In this document: piece by piece, positions 1-6,314 of the stretch | Layout: the number at the start of each line of letters is the position of its first letter | Numbering within the stretch: position 1 is the stretch's first letter | NCBI GenBank assembly: GCA_049514335.1 | Contig: JBEKVE010000084.1 | Location: 1-13,662, forward strand | Source: JBEKVE01 sp049514335 | GTDB lineage: Bacteria > Actinomycetota > Acidimicrobiia > Acidimicrobiales > UBA8190 | Reading direction: 5' to 3' | DNA length: 13,662 nucleotides | The notes under the pieces: generated by a model | The model's input: the letters and a program-made list of their open reading frames with translations, nothing else | Databases searched by the model: none | What the model was told of the DNA's origin: nothing | Program-made: the position numbers and the translations under genes

Positions 1-663
1 CACCAGCTCGCGGTTCAACAGGTAGCGATTCACGTGGGCCTGGTAGATGGCGCACAGGGGCCCGAGGCCCATCGACACGGTCGGGTACTCCCAGAACTCC
101 GGAAGCAGCCGCGGATGGGGATAGCTGGGCAGGCCCCGGCCTCCGACCTCCTGACGGAAGTGGTCGAGCTGGTCTTCTGACAGCCGGCCCTCGACGAAGG
201 CGCGGGCATAGATGCCGGGGGAGGCGTGGCCCTGGAAGTAGACGAGGTCGCCGAAGCCACCGTCGGACTTCCCGTGGAAGAAGTGGTTGAAGCCCACCTC
301 GTACAGCGAGGCCGAGCTGGCGTAGGTGGCGAGATGCCCCCCGATCCCCTCGCTGCGGTGGTTGGCGCGCGTGACCATGGCCGCCGCGTTCCAGCGGATG
401 TAGGCCCGGATGCGGCGCTCGATGTACTCGTCGCCGGGGAACCAGGGTTCCTGGTCCCGCGGGATGCTGTTCACATAGGGAGTGGAGACGGTGGCGGGGA
501 AGTCGACCTGCTTGGTGCGGGCCCGCTCCAGGAGCTTCATGAGCAGGAAGCGGGCCCGGATTCGCCCCTGGGCGTCGACGACGGCGTCGAAGGAGTCAAT
601 CCATTCCGCCGTCTCCTCCGGGTCGATGTCCGGAAGCTGGTGCGAAATTCCGTCGAAGAGCAC
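1..663 (-). CDS. aceE: Pyruvate dehydrogenase E1 component, homodimeric type (N-terminal part, runs off left edge)
   Basis: The first 221 codons are visible. The product is the thiamine-diphosphate-dependent E1 that decarboxylates pyruvate and acetylates the lipoyl group of E2. The translation reads LPDIDPEETAEW near residue 10, then FPGDEYIERRIRAYIRWNAA (about 76-95), GGHLATYASSASLYEVGFNHF (about 108-128) and FQGHASPGIYARAFVEGRLS (about 143-162), then YPHPRLLPEFWEYPTVSMGLGP. These are collinear with mycobacterial and E. coli AceE. His110 and His146 match the conserved cofactor-pocket histidines of the family. The diphosphate-binding motif and C-terminal domain lie outside the window. The start is uncertain. 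GTG at 663 has a TAGCAT box 8 nt upstream, which suits a leaderless transcript. An in-frame ATG at 717 would add 18 residues that do not look like the family and would run through the 683-707 dyad. Neither has a Shine-Dalgarno. The E2 and E3 partners lie about 10 kb away on the other strand. Confidence 0.96.
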   Translation of the reverse strand, partial: MLFDGISHQLPDIDPEETAEWIDSFDAVVDAQGRIRARFLLMKLLERARTKQVDFPATVSTPYVNSIPRDQEPWFPGDEYIERRIRAYIRWNAAAMVTRANHRSEGIGGHLATYASSASLYEVGFNHFFHGKSDGGFGDLVYFQGHASPGIYARAFVEGRLSEDQLDHFRQEVGGRGLPSYPHPRLLPEFWEYPTVSMGLGPLCAIYQAHVNRYLLNRELV

Positions 664-671
664 TGCCGTCC

Positions 672-677
672 ATGCTA
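672..677 (-). promoter_or_regulatory. Putative -10 box (TAGCAT) of aceE, leaderless geometry
   Basis: On the minus strand TAGCAT fits the actinobacterial TAnnnT -10 pattern and ends 8 nt before the GTG at 663. Transcription would therefore start at or next to the start codon. No Shine-Dalgarno is visible. The 9-mer CGTAGCATG is identical to the one in front of the short-chain dehydrogenase gene (7981-7989), which shows the same geometry. A -35 at 17 nt would read GCCGAT, a poor match, and would fall inside the adjacent dyad. That is compatible with a regulated promoter. Inference only. Confidence 0.5.
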
Positions 678-682
678 CGGGT

Positions 683-707
683 GGGGTCGACCGTATCGGC
701 CGACCCC
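683..707. promoter_or_regulatory. 25-bp dyad, candidate operator upstream of aceE
   Basis: The left arm GGGGTCGACCG (683-693) and right arm CGGCCGACCCC (697-707) are separated by TAT. The arms are inverted repeats with a single mismatch, 10 of 11 positions paired. The dyad covers the -35 position of the proposed aceE promoter, about 20-44 nt before the GTG. That is a typical site for a repressor or regulator. A regulator class cannot be assigned from this sequence. If aceE instead starts at ATG 717, the dyad would lie inside the coding sequence and mean less. Confidence 0.5.
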
Positions 708-769
708 GGGTGAACATCTCGAAAACAACATCGTCCGGGGGTCACAGCGGGCGGAGGCGAGCTGCCGGA

Positions 770-840
770 CCAGGGGTTTCGCCCGCAATTCGCCGCCGTT
801 GTCCCGGGCCGCTGCGCTGCTCGCGCCAACAAACCCCTGG
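770..840. repeat. Perfect 10-bp inverted repeat with 51-bp spacer
   Basis: CCAGGGGTTT at 770-779 and AAACCCCTGG at 831-840 are exact reverse complements. The arm centres are 61 bp apart, close to six helical turns. The right arm falls near the -35 position of the TATACT box at 862-867. It could be a pair of operator half-sites that loop, or the base of a long hairpin. Function unknown. Confidence 0.45.
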
Positions 841-861
841 GATCGCCACCGACCCCCGGCC

Positions 862-867
862 TATACT
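862..867 (+). promoter_or_regulatory. Putative -10 box (TATACT) of the lipoprotein/efflux operon
   Basis: TATACT differs from the TATAAT consensus at one base and stands out in a very GC-rich region. It would place the transcript start near 874 and give a leader of about 160 nt before the ATG at 1034. No good -35 is seen at 16-18 nt upstream (for example GGGATC), so the promoter may need an activator. Weak support. Confidence 0.35.
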
Positions 868-1033
868 CCCCGGGCTCACGATGAAAGGGGGAGGGCGGCA
901 GGGCTCGTGGTCCGGGGGTTCTGCCCTCGCACCCACCCCATCCGGCGCGTTCCACGTGCTGTGTGCGGACGGGGTGGGCCCGGAGGTGCCGCCAAGCGGC
1001 TCCCCGGCGCGGTGTCCGTCGCCCGTGCAACGC

Positions 1034-1696
1034 ATGGATGATCGACGTCACCTGTTCGGACGGTATGCGGTCCTGGTCGGAGCGGTCGGCCTGACCGCCG
1101 TGCTGGTGGCGGGGTGCGGGGGTTCGTCCAACGCCAGCACCTCCAACACGCAGGTGGCGGGTCAGCTCTCGAGCGGGGAGGCGTCGGGATCCCACGGCGG
1201 CTCGTCCGCCTCGACCATCCCCCTGGCCAAGCAGAACTCCATCACGGCGCTGTTCACCGCCTTGAGCACCTTCCAGTCCTGCCTCAAGGGCCAGGGTGTG
1301 ACGTTCATCGGTATTCCGAACTCGGCGGACCCGAATTCGCCCGCCAACAACCCGTCCTACATCAAGGCCCTCACCACCTGCGCCGCGCAGAGCAACATCC
1401 TCCAGGCCCTGAAGGCGGAGCAGACGGCGCAGAGCAGTCTGACGCTGGCGCAGATCCACACCGAGAACAAGGACTACCTGAAGTGGCGCACCTGCATGAT
1501 CGGCAAGGGGTGGACGATCCCCACGCCGACGCCCAACGCCCAGGGTTTGCTGTTCTCCTTCGGTGCGCCGGGGGCCACCGGCACCACCGGCAGCGGTGCC
1601 AGCGATGCGAGCATCGGCGGGTTCGTCCCACCTGCGGGCCAGACCATCCTCTCCACCTCCGACATGCAGACGTGCGCCTCGAAGGCCATCGGCTGA
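1034..1696 (+). CDS. Small Cys-motif lipoprotein of the efflux operon
   Basis: 220 residues. The N-terminus has basic residues (RR at 4-5), a hydrophobic stretch and a clear lipobox LVAGC with the lipidated Cys at 28. A Ser/Thr/Gly-rich linker follows to about residue 62. The protein should therefore be tethered to the outer face of the membrane. The body has two Cys-motif units: SCLKGQGV (Cys83) with a later TCAAQ (Cys116), and TCMIGKGW (Cys154) with a later TCASK (Cys214). This resembles the actinobacterial lipoproteins with a CMRxHGVPxFPDP-type motif that are often encoded before an adaptor and a MacB-type ABC transporter. Exact function is unknown. The start was chosen for the signal peptide. 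No Shine-Dalgarno is visible, and GTG at 1025 is an in-frame alternative. The adaptor gene starts 6 nt after the stop. A role as substrate-binding or assembly partner of the transporter is inference. Confidence 0.85.
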   Translation: MDDRRHLFGRYAVLVGAVGLTAVLVAGCGGSSNASTSNTQVAGQLSSGEASGSHGGSSASTIPLAKQNSITALFTALSTFQSCLKGQGVTFIGIPNSADPNSPANNPSYIKALTTCAAQSNILQALKAEQTAQSSLTLAQIHTENKDYLKWRTCMIGKGWTIPTPTPNAQGLLFSFGAPGATGTTGSGASDASIGGFVPPAGQTILSTSDMQTCASKAIG

Positions 1697-1702
1697 GGTG
1701 AC

Positions 1703-4240
1703 ATGGTGCGCCTGAAGCTTCCCCGCCTGGGCGGGCTGCACATGCCGCGCCTGCGGGGGATCCGTCTGCCCGCCGGCAGGGGGCGGACGGTGGTGGCGGT
1801 CATCGTCGGCGCCGTGGTCATAGCGGCGGTGGTCGTCCCCTGGACGCTGTCGGGGGCGGGTGCGAGCCAAGGCAACACGGTGGTGATCCTGGCCAAGGTG
1901 CAGCCCCGGACGCTGCAGGACACGGTGCAGCTCACCGGCACCCTGGCCCGCAAGAGCCTCAGCACCGTGACGGCCTTCGCGGCGGGCCTCGTCACGGGGG
2001 TGAACGCCACCGACGGGCAGAACGAGACGAGCGGCCAGACCCTGTTCGCCCTCAACGGACGTGACGCCGTGGCCGAGCCCGGATCCATCCCCTTCTTCCG
2101 GTCCCTGGCGCTCGGTGACGCCGGCCCCGACGTGCTGGAGCTGAAGCAGATCCTCGCCGCCGCCGGTGACTACCCCGGGAGCCTCACCGACGACCAGTTC
2201 ACCGAGCAGACCCAGTTCGCTCTGGCCCAGTGGCAGGCCCAGCACGACTATCCGAACGCCACGCCGGCCACCACCGAGACGGTCAACGTGGCGCTCCAGC
2301 AGGGCAGCGGCTATCAGATCGGCGCCCAGGCGTCGGCCGGGCTCACCATCGGACCGCCGGCGGCGCAGACCAGCGCGGCCCACACGGGGACCACGCCGAC
2401 AGGCGTGCTCCTCGCCTACCCCCGGGTGACGACGCCCACGCTCACGATCCAGTCCGTGGCCGACCAGGTGCCGCAGGGCGAGCCGGCCGACTTCGTGGTC
2501 ACCGCCAATCCCGCGCCCAGCGCCGACCTCCCCGTCAACCTCGACTTCGGTGGCACGGCGGGGAGCAACGACATCATCACCCCGCCGTCGACGGTGACGA
2601 TCCTGTCCGGCACGACCTCGGCCGAGGTGACGGTGGACACGCGGGTCAACACCACGGTGGAGGCGGAGCCCACCGTGGTGGCGACGATCGCCTCGGGGAC
2701 CGGATACGACCTGGGTTCGCCCGATACGGCGCAGACCACCATCACCAACGACAACACGCCGCAGCTCGAGATCAGCGGGGGCGCCACGGTGTCGCCGGGA
2801 GGGTCCGCCACCCTCACCATCACCGCCAACCAGGCGCCCATCCAGGCCACCCAGGTGCTGCTCTCCCTGGGCGGCAGCGCCCAGGCCGGTACCGACTACA
2901 CGCCGCCCGACCCCGTCGTCACGCTGCCCGCCGGCGCCACGACGGCGTCGGTCACGGTGAATACCCTCAGCACCGACGCCATCGGCCCCAACAAGTTCGT
3001 GGTGGTGTCGCTGGCGCCGTCCCCGGGGTCCTACACCGTGGGGACCCCGGGCTCCGCCGTCGTCACCATCGCCGAGAACCAGAACGCGCCGGTGGTCACC
3101 CTCACCTCACCGGCGACGGTGGTGACCAAGGGCCAGCCCTACCAGGTGTCGGTGAACCTGAGCGCACCCATGACCACGCCGCTCACCGTGTCGCTGTCCT
3201 ACGGCGGCAGCGCCGTGGCGGGCACGGACTACACGCCGCCGGCGGGCCCCATCGTGGTGCCTCCGGGCCAGAGCAGCTTCCCGGTGGCCATCCCCACCAT
3301 CGCCGACAACGTGGTGGAGGCGAACCGGACCTTGACGGTGTCGCTGGCGCCGAGCGCCGCCTACCAGACGGGATCGGCGAGCAGCGTCTCGGTCACCATC
3401 AAGTCGGCGGTCCTGCCCACGCTGACGCTGTCGGCCAGCACCTCGTCGATCACCGAGGGCGGGGCGGCGTCGTTCACCATCACCGCCGACCAGGCGCCGA
3501 CCATGGACACCTCGATCAACTTCGCCGTGCAGGGCACCGCCCAGCCAGGTGCGGACTACGAGCCCATCCTCGGCGTGGCCCTGTTGAAGGCCGGGCAGAC
3601 CAGGGTCACCGTCACGCTGCAGTCGATAGAGAAGGACGTCACCTTCGAGCCCACCGACATGGTCGTGGCCACGTGGCCCACCACCGTGGGCGACGTCTAC
3701 GTGAAGTCCGGCAACCCCGTGACGGCGGGCGAGGACATCCTGGACCTGACCGAACCCCAGGTGTCGGTCACCTTGCAGGCCTCGCCCTCGGACCGCACCA
3801 ATCTGGCCGTCGGCCAGCAGTGCACGGTGCAGGTCTCCGGTGGCACAGCCCAGGTGAGCGGGACGATCACGGAGCTCGACGCCGCCCCCACCACCATCTC
3901 GAGCGGCGGGGCGGCCGCAGCTGCCGGCGGCGGGGGCGGGTCCTCGCAGGAGGTGTACGAGGGGACGATCTCCTCCTCGGACCTGGCCAGCCTGAACGGC
4001 GCCGACGGTTCGACCGTGTCGATCACCGTCACCGACCAACAGGTCACGAACGCCCCGTCGGTTCCCATCGCGGCGGTGAAGCAGAACGGTGTGGGCACCG
4101 ACGTCGTGCGGGTTCTCGGCTCTTCGGGGTCGGTGACCGAGGTCCCCGTGACGACCGGTCTCTCGGAGGGCTCGTACATCCAGATCAAGTCCGGTGTGAG
4201 CATCGGGGAGACGGTGATCGTCCAGTCCGACCAGTCATGA
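1703..4240 (+). CDS. Membrane-fusion (efflux adaptor) protein with peptidoglycan-binding domain and four Calx-beta domains
   Basis: 845 residues. A basic cytoplasmic N-terminus (1-29) is followed by a single membrane helix (about 30-47). Residues about 60-125 resemble the first half of an adaptor lipoyl/barrel region, with VQLTGTLARKSLSTVTAF and then TSGQTLFALNG. Next is a peptidoglycan-binding domain (about 131-200, FRSLALGDAGPDVLELKQIL and FALAQWQ). Four Calx-beta-like repeats then occupy about 246-350, 353-459, 463-567 and 572-660, marked by the GSAxAGTDYTPP type of motif. Residues about 664-845 give the second lipoyl half (VKSGNPVTAGEDIL), a barrel domain broken by an Ala/Gly linker (733-748), and the membrane-proximal end. 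The usual alpha-helical hairpin is missing. GAGGTG just before ATG 1703 sits very close; GTG 1706 is an alternative start. The last bases overlap the ATPase gene by ATGA. Probable role: link the permease to the cell wall and conduct or present its substrate outside the membrane. Confidence 0.88.
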   Translation: MVRLKLPRLGGLHMPRLRGIRLPAGRGRTVVAVIVGAVVIAAVVVPWTLSGAGASQGNTVVILAKVQPRTLQDTVQLTGTLARKSLSTVTAFAAGLVTGVNATDGQNETSGQTLFALNGRDAVAEPGSIPFFRSLALGDAGPDVLELKQILAAAGDYPGSLTDDQFTEQTQFALAQWQAQHDYPNATPATTETVNVALQQGSGYQIGAQASAGLTIGPPAAQTSAAHTGTTPTGVLLAYPRVTTPTLTIQSVADQVPQGEPADFVVTANPAPSADLPVNLDFGGTAGSNDIITPPSTVTILSGTTSAEVTVDTRVNTTVEAEPTVVATIASGTGYDLGSPDTAQTTITNDNTPQLEISGGATVSPGGSATLTITANQAPIQATQVLLSLGGSAQAGTDYTPPDPVVTLPAGATTASVTVNTLSTDAIGPNKFVVVSLAPSPGSYTVGTPGSAVVTIAENQNAPVVTLTSPATVVTKGQPYQVSVNLSAPMTTPLTVSLSYGGSAVAGTDYTPPAGPIVVPPGQSSFPVAIPTIADNVVEANRTLTVSLAPSAAYQTGSASSVSVTIKSAVLPTLTLSASTSSITEGGAASFTITADQAPTMDTSINFAVQGTAQPGADYEPILGVALLKAGQTRVTVTLQSIEKDVTFEPTDMVVATWPTTVGDVYVKSGNPVTAGEDILDLTEPQVSVTLQASPSDRTNLAVGQQCTVQVSGGTAQVSGTITELDAAPTTISSGGAAAAAGGGGGSSQEVYEGTISSSDLASLNGADGSTVSITVTDQQVTNAPSVPIAAVKQNGVGTDVVRVLGSSGSVTEVPVTTGLSEGSYIQIKSGVSIGETVIVQSDQS
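2438..3682 (+). repeat. Array of four Calx-beta-like domain repeats inside the adaptor gene
   Basis: The repeats lie at about 2438-2752, 2759-3079, 3089-3403 and 3416-3682. They are diverged at the DNA level but keep short identities. GACTACACGCCGCC occurs in both repeats 2 and 3. CACCATCACCGCC, followed by an AACCAGGCGCC or GACCAGGCGCC segment, occurs in repeats 2 and 4 (TITANQAP and TITADQAP in protein). Acidic residues expected for calcium are uneven. Repeats 1, 3 and 4 keep Asp and Glu near the D...E position (Asp312/Glu320, Asp534/Glu539, Asp645/Glu649). Repeat 2 has Asp425 but Gly-Pro where the Glu would be. Boundaries are approximate. Confidence 0.75.
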
Positions 4241-4983
4241 CCATGACCCATCCGCCCGGCGTCGCCGGGCCGGGATGGGATGCGCGTCCCGAGCCGCTGC
4301 TCGAGCTCGACGCCGTGTCGCGCGTGTACGGCGAGCTCGTGCAGGTCTTCGCCCTGTTCGAGGTGTCGCTCCAGATCTTCCCGGGCGAGTTCATGTCCAT
4401 CATCGGGCCATCGGGCTCGGGGAAGTCCACCATGCTCGGGTTGCTCGGGCTCCTCGACCTGCCCACCTCGGGATCGGTGCGGGTGGGGGGTCAGGACGTG
4501 GCCACGCTGGACGATCAGGCGCGCTCGCGCCTGCGAGGTGAGTCGATCGGGTTCATCTTCCAGCAGTTCCATCTCGTGCAGCACCTGACCGCACTGGGCA
4601 ACGTCGAGACGGCGCTTCTCTACCGGGGCATCAAGCCCAAGGAGCGGCGCGAGCGGGCCCACGAGGCGCTCGCCAAGCTCGGCCTCGGGGCCCGGGCCGA
4701 CCACCGGCCCACCCAGCTGTCAGGGGGCGAGCAGCAGCGCGTGGCCCTCGCCCGCGCCATCGTGACCGACCCGCTCATGATCCTGGCCGACGAGCCCACC
4801 GGAGCACTCGACTCGGCCAACACGGCGCACGTGCTCGATCTCTTCCAGGCCCTGCAGTCCCCCGAGCGCGCCGTCGTGGTCGTGACCCATGACATGGCCG
4901 TGGCCAACACGGCCGAGCGCATGGTGTCGATGCGCGACGGCAAGATCGTCGCCGACGAGCGCAAGAGCGGCGCAGTGCCGTGA
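4237..4983 (+). CDS. ABC transporter ATP-binding protein, MacB/LolD type
   Basis: 248 residues. All ABC ATPase motifs are intact: Walker A GPSGSGKST (57-65), Q-loop FIFQQF (107-111), signature LSGGEQQ (161-167), Walker B MILADEP (181-187), D-loop GALD (189-192) and the switch His218 in VVTHD. The spacing and the FHLVQHLTALGNVETALLY segment are typical of the MacB/LolD/FtsE branch, which powers mechanotransmission-type transporters rather than classical importers. It would act on the inner membrane face as a dimer with the permease encoded next. The start ATG overlaps the adaptor stop (ATGA), and its own stop overlaps the permease GTG (GTGA). That arrangement implies translational coupling and fixed stoichiometry. 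A second ATG at 4243 is possible. The substrate cannot be read from the ATPase. Confidence 0.95.
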   Translation: MTMTHPPGVAGPGWDARPEPLLELDAVSRVYGELVQVFALFEVSLQIFPGEFMSIIGPSGSGKSTMLGLLGLLDLPTSGSVRVGGQDVATLDDQARSRLRGESIGFIFQQFHLVQHLTALGNVETALLYRGIKPKERRERAHEALAKLGLGARADHRPTQLSGGEQQRVALARAIVTDPLMILADEPTGALDSANTAHVLDLFQALQSPERAVVVVTHDMAVANTAERMVSMRDGKIVADERKSGAVP

Positions 4984-6164
4984 GCCAGTTTCGCGACTTG
5001 CTCAGCGTGGCGTGGACCGGACTGACGGCGCGCCGGGTCCGGACACTGCTCATCATGGTGGGTCCCATCATCGGCGTGGCGGCCATGGTGTGCGCCATAG
5101 GACTGACCGAAAGCGCCAAGGGGTCGCTCCAGGCGCAGCTGGCCAAGCTGGGAACCAACCTGATCATCGCCCAGGCCGGCGGGACCTTCGGCTCCCAGAA
5201 CCCCACCTTCCCCAACAACGTCGTGCAGCGGGTGAAGGCCATCTCCACCGTGGAGAACGCCGCGGCCACCACGAACATGTCCGCCGTGGTGGCCCTGCCC
5301 ATCGAGGGGGCGAGCGCTTACTACGAGGCGTTCCCGGTCCCCGTGCGCGCCGCCGACCTCAACCTGCCTGCCGTGCTCAACGTCCCGCTCCTCGACGGTC
5401 GGTGGCTCAACCGCGCCGACGAGGACCTGCACGTCGACTCGGTGGTCCTGGGCGAAGGGGTGGCCAAGCAGTACGGCTATCTCGCCGGTGAGGTGCGCAC
5501 CGTCCAGTTGAACGGCGTCGACTTCGGGGTGGTGGGAGTCCTCGGGTCGGTGCCGCTCGACCCCGACCTCGACAACGCCCTGTTCGTGACGCAGTGGACG
5601 GCCCAGCACGTCTTCGACACCAACGGGCAGCCCAACCAGGTCTACGTGCGCGCCGACCCCGGGACCACGCAGCAGACGGCCAACGACATTCCCACCGCCA
5701 TCGGCCTGGGCGGGCCCGACCAGACCTCGACCCAGGTGCCGAGCAACGTGCTGCAGGCCGCCGCTCAGGCCAACACGACGCTCCAGGAGGTCGCTCTCTT
5801 CGCCGGGCTCCTGGCCCTCACCGTCGGCGGGTTGGGCATCGCCAACGTCATGTCCATCTCCGTCATCCAGCGGTCGTCGGAGATCGGCATCCGCAGGGCG
5901 GTGGGCCACAACCGGGCCAAGATCGGTCTGCAGTTCCTGCTGGAGTCGCTGTTCGTCGGCATCCTGGGAGGGGCGATGGGCGCCGTGCTGGGCGTGGTCA
6001 TCGTGTACGCCGTGTCGGCCATCGCGCATTGGACGCCCGTGGTGAACTACAGCCAGATCCCGTTGTGGATGGGCCTGGCCATCTTCGTCTCGGCCGTGGC
6101 CGGCCTGTTCCCCTCGATCAAAGCGGCACGCCTCGAACCGCTCGAGACCCTGCGTCTCAGCTGA
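4980..6164 (+). CDS. ABC transporter permease, MacB type
   Basis: 394 residues with the four-helix MacB topology. The first helix is at about 22-42. A large extracytoplasmic MacB-PCD-like domain spans about 43-265. Three C-terminal helices lie at about 268-290, 320-347 and 360-379 and form the FtsX-like domain. Family hallmarks are RVRTLLIMVGPIIGVAAMV near the N-terminus, RSSEIGIRRAVGHNRAKI after the second helix, and the C-terminal PSIKAARLEPLETLR. It should form a homodimer with two copies of the preceding ATPase and pair with the adaptor. The GTG start overlaps the ATPase stop by 4 nt, with no separate ribosome-binding site. It is the last gene of the block; the next gene is 150 bases downstream. 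MacB relatives export peptides, macrolides or lipid-linked substrates, and nothing here decides among these. Confidence 0.93.
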   Translation: MSQFRDLLSVAWTGLTARRVRTLLIMVGPIIGVAAMVCAIGLTESAKGSLQAQLAKLGTNLIIAQAGGTFGSQNPTFPNNVVQRVKAISTVENAAATTNMSAVVALPIEGASAYYEAFPVPVRAADLNLPAVLNVPLLDGRWLNRADEDLHVDSVVLGEGVAKQYGYLAGEVRTVQLNGVDFGVVGVLGSVPLDPDLDNALFVTQWTAQHVFDTNGQPNQVYVRADPGTTQQTANDIPTAIGLGGPDQTSTQVPSNVLQAAAQANTTLQEVALFAGLLALTVGGLGIANVMSISVIQRSSEIGIRRAVGHNRAKIGLQFLLESLFVGILGGAMGAVLGVVIVYAVSAIAHWTPVVNYSQIPLWMGLAIFVSAVAGLFPSIKAARLEPLETLRLS

Positions 6165-6244
6165 GCGGCGCCACGCCACGCCACGTGCGGCCGGCCGTCG
6201 ATGCACGACCGGCGCGCCGGGCCGGGACGGCGCAGGAGGGGTAG

Positions 6245-6250
6245 TACCAT
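6245..6250 (+). promoter_or_regulatory. Possible -10 box (TACCAT) before the methyltransferase gene
   Basis: TACCAT fits the TAnnnT pattern in the 150-base gap after the permease and would give a leader of roughly 58 nt. The -35 region is poor (CCGGGA at 17 nt). The same gap contains a threefold GCCAC tandem (within about 6170-6184) and a small GTCG/CGAC hairpin (6197-6209). I see no convincing terminator in it. Confidence 0.25.
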
Positions 6251-6314
6251 CCGCCCGCGGAGGCGCGGCCGGATGCGATGATGCACGGGCCCGCACCATG
6301 GAGCGAGGGCTGAC

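Larger units (their letters stand above)
664..1033. other. Divergent intergenic region between aceE and the efflux operon
   Basis: These 370 bases contain no gene I can support. They hold the aceE -10 box and dyad (672-707), a 10-bp inverted repeat with arms at 770-779 and 831-840, and a TATACT hexamer at 862-867. The transcribed leader that would follow includes a possible stem GAGGGC/GCCCTC (891-896 with 923-928). An in-frame ATG at 881 would add 51 residues ahead of the lipoprotein signal peptide. That makes no sense as a start for a lipoprotein, so I treat this stretch as leader. I do not recognise a known riboswitch here. Confidence 0.6.

Noticed and set aside
881..1033. In-frame ATG at 881 as start of the lipoprotein
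   Set aside because: It would put 51 non-hydrophobic residues before the signal peptide and lipobox, which would block lipoprotein export.
874..1033. Riboswitch in the proposed leader of the efflux operon
   Set aside because: A few short GC stems can be drawn, but no conserved riboswitch core could be recognised and the leader itself is unproven.
596..2383. Long open frame on the minus strand (about 595 codons) opposite the lipoprotein and adaptor genes
   Set aside because: It is Arg/Gly/His-rich with no domain I recognise and lies antisense to two clear genes. Very high GC content leaves few stop codons, so such shadow frames are expected.
2230..4236. Upstream extension of the ATPase frame, giving a 917-residue product
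   Set aside because: The extension is an out-of-frame reading of the adaptor gene (Arg/His/Gly-rich). The ATPase family begins after the ATG at 4237, which overlaps the adaptor stop.
6170..6209. GCCAC triplicate and small GTCG/CGAC hairpin after the permease as a terminator
   Set aside because: The stem is only 4 bp and there is no T-run. Too weak to annotate as a terminator.
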